Origin: an uncultured Ruminococcus sp. | Lineage (GTDB): Bacteria; Bacillota; Clostridia; Oscillospirales; CAG-272 | Assembly: GCA_900551005.1 (NCBI GenBank) | Contig: URUL01000049.1 | Location: 1-15,008, forward strand | Reading direction: 5' to 3' | DNA length: 15,008 nt | Shown: piece by piece, positions 1-5,451 of the stretch | Layout: the number at the start of each line of letters is the position of its first letter | How positions within the stretch are numbered: position 1 is the first letter of the stretch | Made by a program: the position numbers and the translations under genes | The notes under the pieces: generated by a model | Databases searched by the model: none | The model's input: the letters and a program-made list of their open reading frames with translations, nothing else | What the model was told of the DNA's origin: nothing

Positions 1-94
1 TTTCTTTTTTTTTTGTTTTATGTTGGTTTTGTTTTTTGTGTTTTTGATTTTTTTTTTTTTTTTTTTTTTTGTTTTTGTTGTTTTTTTTTTTTTT
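1..94. other. T-rich low-complexity edge, probable assembly or read-end artefact
   Basis: Apart from scattered G and single A or C bases, these 94 bases are T runs on the plus strand. Base composition changes abruptly at about position 95 to ordinary sequence that can be read as the C-terminal part of the neighbouring Fur-family gene. No gene, promoter or structured element is visible. A natural T tract of this length and irregularity is unusual in bacteria, so a low-quality contig end is the simplest explanation. This is an inference; raw reads are not available here. Confidence 0.65.
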
Positions 95-165
95 GGGTAT
101 ATGCTTCGGAATACAATATCGTAGTAGGTAAAATTATTTCCGTGCGTGTCTTTGATGTTCTGCTC

Positions 166-465
166 CTAACCGGAGACATACTCCATATCAACATCGAAAA
201 CCCTGCCGCACCTCTCGCACCTCACATGGCAGTGGTCGTGCAGGAGATGGTCAAAGCAGTCAGCACCTCCGGGTATCTCCATTTTGCGTATCTCGCCCTT
301 CTCGGAAAGCAGATTGAGATTGCGATATACGGTGGTACGGCTGATGTGGGGGTGCGTTTTGATTATCTCATGGTATATCTCGTCAACAGTGGCGTGGCAA
401 CGCAGTTTGTTTACAGCTTCCAAAACCAAAGCGCGCTGGATCGTGTTACGATTCATATCTTTCAT
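166..465 (-). CDS. Fur/PerR-family metal-dependent repressor, cut by an in-frame TAG
   Basis: This encodes the N-terminal winged helix and first part of the dimerisation domain of a Fur-superfamily repressor, which binds DNA when loaded with metal and controls iron or peroxide-stress genes. The recognition-helix region (TTVYRNLNLL, about residues 44-53), the metal ligands in FDHLLHDHCH (71-80) and the first CxxC (C83, C86) are present. The Asp in VFDVD (D91) fits PerR more than classical Fur. The product is 99 residues against about 140 for the family. Beyond the TAG at 166-168 the same frame reads EQNIKDTHG, then FTYYDIVFRSIYP, matching the usual C-terminus, but the second CxxC is lost where the T-rich edge begins. 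ATG at 456 is a better start than 465: AAGG lies 9 bases upstream of it, while the same AAGG abuts the ATG at 465. Either this is a real nonsense mutation or it is sequence error near the contig end. Fur versus PerR is not settled. Confidence 0.85.
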   Translation of the reverse strand: MKDMNRNTIQRALVLEAVNKLRCHATVDEIYHEIIKTHPHISRTTVYRNLNLLSEKGEIRKMEIPGGADCFDHLLHDHCHVRCERCGRVFDVDMEYVSG

Positions 466-484
466 CCTTAATGCATTTCCGTTC

Positions 485-507
485 TTATTGATATTATATA
501 CTAATAA
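485..507. promoter_or_regulatory. Probable autoregulatory operator (Fur/PerR-type palindrome)
   Basis: The plus strand carries TTATTGATAT, a 3-base centre TAT, and ATACTAATAA. The two 10-base arms are inverted repeats with 8 of 10 positions matching. The palindrome is AT-rich, as known Fur and PerR boxes are, and covers the -10 of the regulator's own promoter, so binding would block transcription. That the gene's product binds here is inferred from position and symmetry. Confidence 0.55.
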
Positions 508-521
508 ATATATTTTGTCAA
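493..521 (-). promoter_or_regulatory. Consensus sigma-A promoter of the Fur/PerR gene
   Basis: Read on the minus strand, TTGACA (516-521) is followed by a 17-base spacer and TATAAT (493-498). Both hexamers are perfect matches to the housekeeping consensus, and the site lies about 30 bases upstream of the regulator start. A promoter this strong suggests dependence on repression, in line with the palindrome overlapping its -10. Confidence 0.85.
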
Positions 522-631
522 TACTTTTTTAAAATATTTTAGTATAAGAATGTGTTTGGTGTGAAAAAGTTTAATCTGTCCGGTCTGACGTAATTATATA
601 GCGATTTAACTCCCTGATTTTACCGAGAGTC

Positions 632-718
632 ATGATCGCCGGCAAAGTCGGTGGCTTGCTCAGCCCTGTAAGGGCATGTTATCGTGAAGCGGGAAGCCCG
701 CCGAAATTTCCGGCATTG
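632..718 (+). mobile_element. Remnant of an IS200/IS605-type tnpB right end (omega-RNA-like hairpin chain), no tnpB
   Basis: Short perfect hairpins follow one another: GCCCT-GTA-AGGGC at 663-675 and GCGGG-AAG-CCCGC at 689-701, preceded by an imperfect CCGGC-AAA-GTCGG. The phrase GTGAAGCGGGAAGCCCGC followed by CGAAATTTC is, from memory, the usual 3' end of tnpB-associated elements, normally closing with CGGCGGGGTAGTTCAC. In TnpB systems this end is transcribed as the guide (omega) RNA scaffold. Here the sequence departs from that pattern after position 710, and no tnpB or tnpA reading frame lies upstream, so the copy looks truncated at both ends. A 95-codon open frame across this region (632-919) seems a by-product of the hairpins. 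No database comparison was possible. Confidence 0.5.
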
Positions 719-730
719 CAAATTTACCCC

Positions 731-830
731 ACAGCCGCAAATGCGGCGGGATGCGTCAGCCTCCCTTGTGTAAAGGGAGGCTACATGGCGTATGTCGTGA
801 CAAAAGGATTGTCAACGACGATCTCTCAAG
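731..830 (+). repeat. Hairpin repeat (MITE-like), degenerate copy
   Basis: Three stem-loops sit in a row: GCCGC-AAAT-GCGGC (734-747), GCCTCCCTT-GTGTA-AAGGGAGGC (759-781, a perfect 9-base stem), and GATTGTC-AAC-GACGATC (about 807-825, one wobble pair). Between the last two, TGGCGTATGTCGTGA looks like a decayed fourth hairpin. Similar GCCTCCCTT/AAGGGAGGC repeats recur in clostridial genomes as far as I recall. No protein-coding signal is seen, and nothing clear follows from 830 to 920. Confidence 0.5.
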
Positions 831-920
831 CCATTCTCAGGCGTCTGCGGCGGGATCACGGAGCGGCAACAGCCTCTATGAAACATCCCACTAAGCGGGT
901 GATCGTCGGAAGCCAATAAC

Positions 921-958
921 AAATGGCATCGCACGGTATGCGATGCCATTTTGTTTTT
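921..958. terminator. Strong rho-independent terminator after the ABC permease
   Basis: AAATGGCATCGCA (921-933) pairs perfectly with TGCGATGCCATTT (939-951) around a 5-base loop. The TGA of the permease gene is at 960-962, directly beside it, so it most likely ends the TetR-ABC operon on the minus strand, where the trailing sequence is TTTGTTATT. The plus-strand tail TTTTGTTTTT is richer in T, so it could also stop transcripts coming from the left repeat region. It may work both ways. Confidence 0.75.
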
Positions 959-959
959 A

Positions 960-1745
960 TCAGTGAATATCTTTCTTTGTATATTTCCAATAGGCTGCGG
1001 TTATCCCGACGGCACACAATATCATGCCGACTGTCACCATGATCTCGTCAAGGCTTCCGTTTGATACGATATCCGCTCCTTCACAATATCCGAACGGAGT
1101 GATGTACTTTAAAAATTCTGCGACATCGGCGATATTGGCAATCAGATTCAGAAAATACATCATCACGGCAATCCCCAATCCGACTCCCACGCTGCCTTTT
1201 CTGAGAAAAGCCGAGATACCGAAGCAGATTCCTGCAAGCTCGATCTGGAGCAGATAATACGCAAGGTGCATCAGCGAGAGCTCCTTCCAAGGAACCTCCT
1301 CCCCGATAGCGGCAATGGAACCGACGGAAAGAGCATATATGATTACATTCATAGCCGTGATCTGAATAAGCACGGCTATCAGCTTTTCTGTAATGATTCT
1401 GATGCGGCTGACAGGATGAGTCAGCAGAAATTCCGCCGTCCTGTCCTTTTCCTCTTTGCTGAGAATGCCGACGGCACAAATGGCCGCATAAAATGCACCG
1501 CCGAGTCCCAGTATATTGCCGCACTCAACGGCATAAAAACCGATAAGCGTGCCGAAGTTCAAGCGATCCATCCCGAAAGCCTCGGTAAAAGAACCCATAG
1601 AGGCGAATATGTCGTTGATACCGTTCATCTGTCCCTTCATTTCGGGAAAGAGAAAAATGCAGGTTGCAAGGAGAAAGCCTATGGAAGCCGCCCATATCAA
1701 AAATGAAGTTTTTCCACGTCTGAGTTCATGTTTTACCAGCGTCAT
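960..1745 (-). CDS. ABC-2 type transporter permease subunit
   Basis: This 261-residue integral membrane protein would form the channel of an ABC exporter driven by the ATPase encoded just upstream. About six hydrophobic segments can be seen, near residues 16-34, 78-97, 118-145, 158-179, 186-206 and 234-254. The cytoplasmic loop with KEEKDRTAEFLLTHPVSR (about 96-113) is typical of ABC-2 permeases related to bacitracin- or ABC2-membrane-3-type exporters and probably contacts the ATPase. The start codon overlaps the ATPase stop as ATGA, which indicates translational coupling. The substrate cannot be told from sequence; export of a toxic compound, peptide or antibiotic is the usual role of TetR-controlled pairs like this. 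Confidence 0.85.
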   Translation of the reverse strand: MTLVKHELRRGKTSFLIWAASIGFLLATCIFLFPEMKGQMNGINDIFASMGSFTEAFGMDRLNFGTLIGFYAVECGNILGLGGAFYAAICAVGILSKEEKDRTAEFLLTHPVSRIRIITEKLIAVLIQITAMNVIIYALSVGSIAAIGEEVPWKELSLMHLAYYLLQIELAGICFGISAFLRKGSVGVGLGIAVMMYFLNLIANIADVAEFLKYITPFGYCEGADIVSNGSLDEIMVTVGMILCAVGITAAYWKYTKKDIH

Positions 1746-2623
1746 ACCGTCTCACCGTCCTTTTCATAGTAATGCAGAAACACTTCCTCAAGGTCGGGCT
1801 CTGTAACCGTAAGGTCGCTCACCTGTCCCGATGACAACGTGCGAAGTAAGTGATTCATATCTCCGCTGTAAAGAAAGCTGATCGAATCTCCCGTATCCTT
1901 TCTGTCTCTGACACCGATGAGATGCTCAAGATCAACAGCACCGTGAACCGTGACGCGTTTTGCACTTGTCTTGGAAAGCACTTCCACACTGTCGCAGGCA
2001 ATGATCTTCCCGTCACGTATGATCGCTGCACGAGTGCAATTCCGCTGTATCTCGGACAGAACATGGCTGGAAAGAAAGACGGTCGTGCCTTCCCTGTTTC
2101 GCTCCTTCAGGATCTCAAAGAATTCTCTCTGCATGAGAGGATCCAGCCCTCCTGTCGGTTCGTCAAGGATCAGCAGATCGGGATTGCTTTGAAGGGCACA
2201 GACAATGGCAACCTTCTTTCGGTTTCCGAAGGACAGATCATCGGCTCTGCGAGAGGTATCGAGCTGCAGGCGATCACAGAGCTTTTCGGCTTCCGGCGTG
2301 CAGTCCTTTTTTCTGAGATCGGCAGACAGCTTCAATATATCTTTCACCTTCATGCCTTGATAAAAAATTGACTCCGATGGGAGATATCCGATATCCTGCA
2401 AAATCGATTCCTTCTCTTTTATGATATCTTTCCCGAAAATTTCAGCCCTGCCGGATGTCGGAGTAATAAGCCCGAGTAAGGTGCGTATAGTCGTTGATTT
2501 TCCGGCACCATTCGGACCGATAAAGCCGAAAAATTCTCCCTTTTCCACCACCAGATCAAGATCCACGATGCCTCTCGCTTTGCCGTAGAATTTTGTGAGC
2601 TTTGTCGTTTTGATCATATCCAT
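1742..2623 (-). CDS. ABC transporter ATP-binding protein
   Basis: This 293-residue cytoplasmic ATPase energises the neighbouring ABC-2 permease. Walker A is GPNGAGKST (residues 36-44). The Q-loop region, signature LSFGN (a variant of LSGGQ), Walker B LLILDEPTGGLD and the H-loop histidine in LSSHVLSE all follow in the normal order. The last 80 or so residues form the C-terminal extension common to drug and bacteriocin export ATPases. The start at 2623 is supported by GGAAGGAG, which also contains the last codons and TAA of the TetR gene, so the two genes are tightly linked. A second ATG lies two codons downstream, but its spacing is poorer. The transported substrate is unknown. Confidence 0.92.
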   Translation of the reverse strand: MDMIKTTKLTKFYGKARGIVDLDLVVEKGEFFGFIGPNGAGKSTTIRTLLGLITPTSGRAEIFGKDIIKEKESILQDIGYLPSESIFYQGMKVKDILKLSADLRKKDCTPEAEKLCDRLQLDTSRRADDLSFGNRKKVAIVCALQSNPDLLILDEPTGGLDPLMQREFFEILKERNREGTTVFLSSHVLSEIQRNCTRAAIIRDGKIIACDSVEVLSKTSAKRVTVHGAVDLEHLIGVRDRKDTGDSISFLYSGDMNHLLRTLSSGQVSDLTVTEPDLEEVFLHYYEKDGETV

Positions 2624-2629
2624 ATTCCG

Positions 2630-3241
2630 TTACTCCTTCCGAAGATATACACTTTTCCAAAAATCCATCAGACTGGTAAAGCCTTTTTCCATTTGTTTCA
2701 TGTCCAAATTGCCACGCCGGACCATTTCCCAAAGATACCCTTCTGATGCCCAATACATTTCACGGTACATCATCTGAATATCCAAGCCGGGGATAAACTG
2801 TTCCGTGTCCATATTCAGTCGTGTTTTATCCGCCTTCATATTGAAATATTTGTGATAGCTCGCCTGAACTGCGGCGGAAATATCGGCATCATTTTCGTAA
2901 AACGCTTTTATTGTAAAGCTCGCCATATCAGGGTACAGTCGGATGATTTCCATCTTTGCCCTCATCCCCCGTTCCATACTCTCAAAAAGGTTTTTCTGTT
3001 CATAGCAGTTGTACTTTGTCAGATAATCAATGGTAGTTTCAGCGCATTTGTCCCACAAAAACATATACAGCTCTTTTTTGTTCCGAAAGTAATGAAAAAG
3101 TAAGGATTTACTGATGCCTGCCGAATCAGCGATCTCACTCATAGGGCTGTTTTTATAGGAATTTTGCGAAAATACCCGATAGCCTGCGTTGATGATAGCC
3201 TGCTGCTTTTCATCAGGCAAAGAAAAGAATCTTTCGTTCAT
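2630..3241 (-). CDS. TetR/AcrR-family transcriptional regulator
   Basis: This 203-residue regulator probably represses its own operon, which includes the two ABC genes, until an inducing compound binds. The N-terminal helix-turn-helix is clear at about residues 33-52 (MSEIADSAGISKSLLFHYF), followed by NKKELYMFLW, the usual start of helix 4. The C-terminal two-thirds is an all-helical ligand and dimer domain with no assignable ligand. The frame stays open upstream to 3406, but ATG at 3241 is chosen: GGAGG lies 7 bases before it, the protein then begins at the normal place relative to the helix-turn-helix, and the upstream 55 codons cover the promoter and operator. The stop codon lies inside the ATPase ribosome binding site, so the three genes form one transcript. 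Confidence 0.92.
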   Translation of the reverse strand: MNERFFSLPDEKQQAIINAGYRVFSQNSYKNSPMSEIADSAGISKSLLFHYFRNKKELYMFLWDKCAETTIDYLTKYNCYEQKNLFESMERGMRAKMEIIRLYPDMASFTIKAFYENDADISAAVQASYHKYFNMKADKTRLNMDTEQFIPGLDIQMMYREMYWASEGYLWEMVRRGNLDMKQMEKGFTSLMDFWKSVYLRKE

Positions 3242-3254
3242 AATGTCGCCTCCG

Positions 3255-3295
3255 TTAACCGATTCGGTCAATTCCATTATAGCTCCGTTGACCGA
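3255..3295. promoter_or_regulatory. Probable TetR operator: palindrome plus distal half-site flanking the -10
   Basis: The plus strand has TTAACCGA-T-TCGGTCAA at 3255-3271, a 17-base palindrome with 7 of 8 arm positions matching. A second TTGACCGA half-site lies at 3288-3295, and the common core CCGTT(A/G)ACCGATT recurs 33 bases apart, about three helical turns. The -10 of the operon sits between the two copies. Location and symmetry fit autorepression by the adjacent TetR protein; binding itself is inferred. Confidence 0.6.
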
Positions 3296-3304
3296 TTTTG
3301 AGAA
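3276..3304 (-). promoter_or_regulatory. Promoter of the TetR-ABC operon
   Basis: On the minus strand, TATAAT lies at 3276-3281. Seventeen bases upstream, TTCTCA (3299-3304) matches the -35 consensus at 4 of 6 positions. Transcription would begin near 3269, inside the palindrome described separately, about 28 bases before the ATG. The perfect -10 makes the site credible; the -35 is only moderate. Confidence 0.65.
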
Positions 3305-3606
3305 GACCTTTTTGATAAAATATCTGAAAATAGCAGCTGAAACGCCGATCCGTCTGTTATTTTCGCAGCAATCAGCATTTCGCAGTACCCGCGGCGATAA
3401 TAGCACGCTTTCATTTCATGTATAGCGGCATGTCCTCATCGCGGAGAAAAGAACGCGTGATGTAGATAGAGCCATGAGGAGAAAAAGACTTTATTTTTTC
3501 TTTGCCGATTTTTCACGCCTACTTGCCATACACTGCTCCTTGCTTCTCCGTCGCGTATGTGGAAGGAGTTCAAAAGAGGAATGCCTTTCTCTTTTTGTGC
3601 TTTTCA

Positions 3607-3630
3607 TACTTTTCGGGCAAGCGAAAAGTA
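3607..3630. repeat. Hairpin repeat with TACTTTT core, copy 1
   Basis: TACTTTTCG (3607-3615) pairs perfectly with CGAAAAGTA (3622-3630) across a 6-base loop. The core TACTTTT/AAAAGTA, 6-base loop and intergenic setting match the hairpin at 14929-14954, although the flanks differ. On the plus strand it is followed after a few bases by a T-rich stretch, so a terminator role is possible, but no plus-strand gene precedes it. Confidence 0.5.
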
Positions 3631-3669
3631 CTCTGTTTTATTGTTATTTTTCATATAAATTCTACCGTC

Positions 3670-3825
3670 TCAGTGGTTTCTTTTCTGTACGATCTTCCTC
3701 ATAAGCAGCCTGACCAATAACAAAGTTTGCATAACCGGTGGCGAGGGTTTTATCTCTTCGTCATAATATTTGAAGATAGATTTCAACTCATCAATACTCA
3801 CCGAATTTTCATCAAAGTCCTCCAT
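3670..3825 (-). CDS. Unrecognised small reading frame, possible gene remnant
   Basis: Read from ATG at 3825, this encodes about 51 residues beginning MEDFDENSVSIDELK and ending VRLLMRKIVQKRNH. The frame is open further upstream to 3930, through the terminator-like hairpin at 3864-3892, without another ATG. The acidic first half and basic, hydrophobic second half look more protein-like than the other open frames nearby, but I recognise no family. A GGAGG is present just inside the frame; it would serve only a different frame that stops after three codons. It may be the 3' remnant of a lost gene, or chance. Confidence 0.2.
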   Translation of the reverse strand: MEDFDENSVSIDELKSIFKYYDEEIKPSPPVMQTLLLVRLLMRKIVQKRNH

Positions 3826-3863
3826 CTTTAAAGACTGCTTGATATAGGCTTCTGCCGGGGCAT

Positions 3864-3892
3864 AAAAAACACCACCGGCATTGCCGCCGGTG
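3864..3892 (-). terminator. Rho-independent terminator
   Basis: On the minus strand, CACCGGC and GCCGGTG form a 7-base GC-rich stem with a 6-base loop. Three bases later comes a run of six T. No assured gene lies directly upstream; it may back up the tRNA-Gly terminator or be left over from a lost gene. Confidence 0.65.
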
Positions 3893-4062
3893 TCCGTACA
3901 TACATAATTTGGTTGAAAAAACGACAGGTTTTATCAATCGTTCTTTTTACACGCATTCGTTTTCTTCACTAATTGTGCCTCTTAAAAAAGGCAAATAAAA
4001 AAGGCAACATCACCTGAATTTAAGCAAAATATGCCTAAAACAAGTAAAACAGCCATAAAAAT

Positions 4063-4095
4063 GAAAAAAGGACTGATATTTTTGGTATCAATCCT
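4063..4095 (-). terminator. Terminator of the tRNA-Gly gene
   Basis: On the minus strand, AGGATTGATA pairs with TATCAGTCCT (10 bases, one wobble pair) around a 7-base loop, followed by TTTTTT. It starts 12 bases after the encoded CCA, the usual position for ending a single-tRNA transcript. Confidence 0.85.
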
Positions 4096-4107
4096 ATTGT
4101 TTTATAA

Positions 4108-4183
4108 TGGAGCGGATTACGGGGCTCGAACCCGCCACCTCGACCTTGGCAAGGTCGCGCTCTACCAAATGAGCTAAATCCGC
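4108..4183 (-). tRNA. tRNA-Gly, anticodon GCC, CCA encoded
   Basis: The cloverleaf folds fully: acceptor GCGGATT/AATCCGC, D stem GCTC/GAGC, anticodon stem CGACC/GGTCG with loop TTGCCAA (anticodon GCC), variable loop AGGTG, and T stem GCGGG/CCCGT (one G-T pair) with loop TTCGAGC. The discriminator is T, and CCA is encoded at 4108-4110. It has its own promoter and terminator and lies just beyond the tgt end on the same strand. tRNA 3' ends are common integration sites, and the sequence beyond this one is accessory, but no repeat of the tRNA 3' end was found in the window. Confidence 0.97.
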
Positions 4184-4203
4184 ACGTTCTTTTCAGCATA
4201 ATG

Positions 4204-4232
4204 AGTATATCACAAGAGCTCCGAATTGTCAA
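4204..4232 (-). promoter_or_regulatory. Promoter of tRNA-Gly
   Basis: On the minus strand, TTGACA (4227-4232), a 17-base spacer and TATACT (4204-4209) lie about 20 bases upstream of the mature tRNA 5' end. The site falls between the tgt terminator hairpin and the tRNA, so the tRNA is transcribed independently of the mut operon. Confidence 0.85.
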
Positions 4233-4261
4233 TGTTTTTTGAAAAATTTTTCAGAATGTGA

Positions 4262-4292
4262 GGGCAGGAGGTGAAAATTTCCCCCCCTGCCC
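4262..4292 (-). terminator. Weak hairpin terminator after tgt
   Basis: GGGCAGG (4262-4268) pairs with CCTGCCC (4286-4292), and further pairs inside (GAAA/TTTC) extend the stem with mismatches. The tail on the minus strand is TCACATTCTG before an A/T palindrome at 4241-4252, so there is no immediate T run. Its position, 8 bases after the tgt stop, supports a 3'-end role, but read-through into the tRNA gene is possible. Confidence 0.4.
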
Positions 4293-4300
4293 GACCAAAA

Positions 4301-5431
4301 TCATATTCTTTTCCCGAGGATATCGCGGTATTTTCGGTAAAATTCCTCATAGTAATCACCGTCTATGGCATCGCGTATCTTCGCCATAAGCTCATTGTAA
4401 AAATAGAGGTTATGCAGAACGCACAGACGCATTCCGAGCATTTCTCCCGCACGGAGCAAATGACGAATATATGCTTTCGAATAATTTCGACATGCCGGGC
4501 ATCCGCAATCAGGATCTATCGGGGTAGGATCGCGCATGTATTTCTGATTGTTGACGTTGACCGTGCCCTTCCATGTGAAAATGGTACCGTGGCGCGCATT
4601 TCTGCTCGGCATGACACAGTCGAAGAAATCCACACCGCGCCATACCGCCTCAAGTATATTGATCGGAGTGCCGACGCCCATGAGATAGCGCGGCTTGTTT
4701 TCGGGCATATACGGCTCAACCGCCTCTATGATGCGGTACATCTCCTCGGCACTTTCGCCTACGGCAAGTCCGCCTATCGCATAGCCGTCGAGATCGAGAG
4801 AGGCGATATCTTTCATATGTCCTATGCGGATATCGTCATATGTTCCGCCCTGATTTATGCCGAAAAGCATCTGATGTTTATTTATCGTCTCGGGAAGCGA
4901 ATTAAGACGAGCCATCTCATTTTTACAGCGCTCCAGCCAGCGTGTCGTTCGCTCAACACTCTTCATGACATAATCCCGCGGGGAAGGATTTTCGACACAT
5001 TCATCAAAAGCCATCGCCACGGTAGAGGCGATATTCGACTGGATCTGCATGCTCTCCTCAGGGCCCATAAATATCTTATGCCCGTCGATATGACAATTGA
5101 AATAGACGCCCTCTTCTTTTATCTTGCGAAGCCCCGCGAGAGAAAATACCTGAAAGCCTCCGCTGTCCGTGAGCACAGGTCTGTCCCAATTGAAAAACTT
5201 ATGGATACCGCCCATATCGCGTATGACATTATCGCCCGGGCGCACATGCAGATGATACGTATTCGACAGCTCTATCTGACAGCCTATCTCCTTCAGATCC
5301 ATCGTGGAAATACCGCCTTTTATGACGGCACATGTACCGACATTCATGAAAACAGGCGTTTCCACCATGCCGTGAACGGTTTCAAATCTGCCGCGGCGGG
5401 CTTTTTTATCTTTCTTTATAAGGGTGAACAT
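4301..5431 (-). CDS. tgt: tRNA-guanine transglycosylase (queuosine biosynthesis)
   Basis: Tgt replaces guanine at position 34 of tRNAs for Asp, Asn, His and Tyr with the queuosine precursor preQ1 (or, in some bacteria, queuine). At 376 residues it has the family's usual length. The general base Asp is in DSGGFQ (D89), the nucleophile in DFFDCVMPSR (D271), and the zinc site is C309, C311, C314 and H340 (CGCPAC ... HNL). C145 in FDEC and V224 in LAVGE are the bacterial, preQ1-type choices at the base-specificity positions. The start at 5431 has GAGGT 9 bases upstream. It begins 20 bases after the mutL stop and is the last gene of the miaB-mutS-mutL-tgt operon. Other queuosine genes (queA, queC-G) are not in the window. 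Confidence 0.97.
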   Translation of the reverse strand: MFTLIKKDKKARRGRFETVHGMVETPVFMNVGTCAVIKGGISTMDLKEIGCQIELSNTYHLHVRPGDNVIRDMGGIHKFFNWDRPVLTDSGGFQVFSLAGLRKIKEEGVYFNCHIDGHKIFMGPEESMQIQSNIASTVAMAFDECVENPSPRDYVMKSVERTTRWLERCKNEMARLNSLPETINKHQMLFGINQGGTYDDIRIGHMKDIASLDLDGYAIGGLAVGESAEEMYRIIEAVEPYMPENKPRYLMGVGTPINILEAVWRGVDFFDCVMPSRNARHGTIFTWKGTVNVNNQKYMRDPTPIDPDCGCPACRNYSKAYIRHLLRAGEMLGMRLCVLHNLYFYNELMAKIRDAIDGDYYEEFYRKYRDILGKRI

Positions 5432-5451
5432 TTTTTATATACCTCAAAAAA

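Larger units (their letters stand above)
3305..4062. other. Long intergenic region without an assured gene
   Basis: Several short frames are open here on both strands, but none has a convincing start, ribosome binding site or family signature. The plus-strand frames at 3474-3704 and 3502-3720 are rich in Phe, Leu and Ser and read through hairpins. Visible structure consists of a terminator-like stem AAAAGAG/CTCTTTT (3572-3578 and 3589-3595), the hairpin repeat at 3607-3630, a small minus-strand frame ending at 3670, a strong terminator at 3864-3892, and a tandem pair of AAAAAAGGCAA near 3985-4010. It looks like degraded accessory sequence between the TetR-ABC operon and the tRNA gene. Confidence 0.6.

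Noticed and set aside
166..168. TAG as a recoded codon (selenocysteine, pyrrolysine or suppression)
   Set aside because: TAG ends ffh normally, no pyrrolysine context is seen, and the aligned family position is not a special residue. A mutation or sequencing error is simpler.
632..919. A 95-codon plus-strand open frame as a protein gene
   Set aside because: It runs through the tnpB-type end and hairpin repeats, has no ribosome binding site, and its start, VGGLLSPVRACYREAGSPPKF, is the translation I expect from such non-coding ends.
600..920. CRISPR array
   Set aside because: The hairpins differ from each other in sequence and spacing; there is no regular repeat-spacer pattern and no cas gene.
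3242..3406. Upstream extension of the TetR gene (55 extra codons)
   Set aside because: It would cover the promoter and operator, and GGAGG with correct spacing supports ATG at 3241, where TetR proteins normally begin.
3900..4062. Small RNA or SRP RNA gene
   Set aside because: The stretch is AT-rich with a short tandem AAAAAAGGCAA but lacks the conserved SRP RNA tip and has no promoter-terminator pair framing it.
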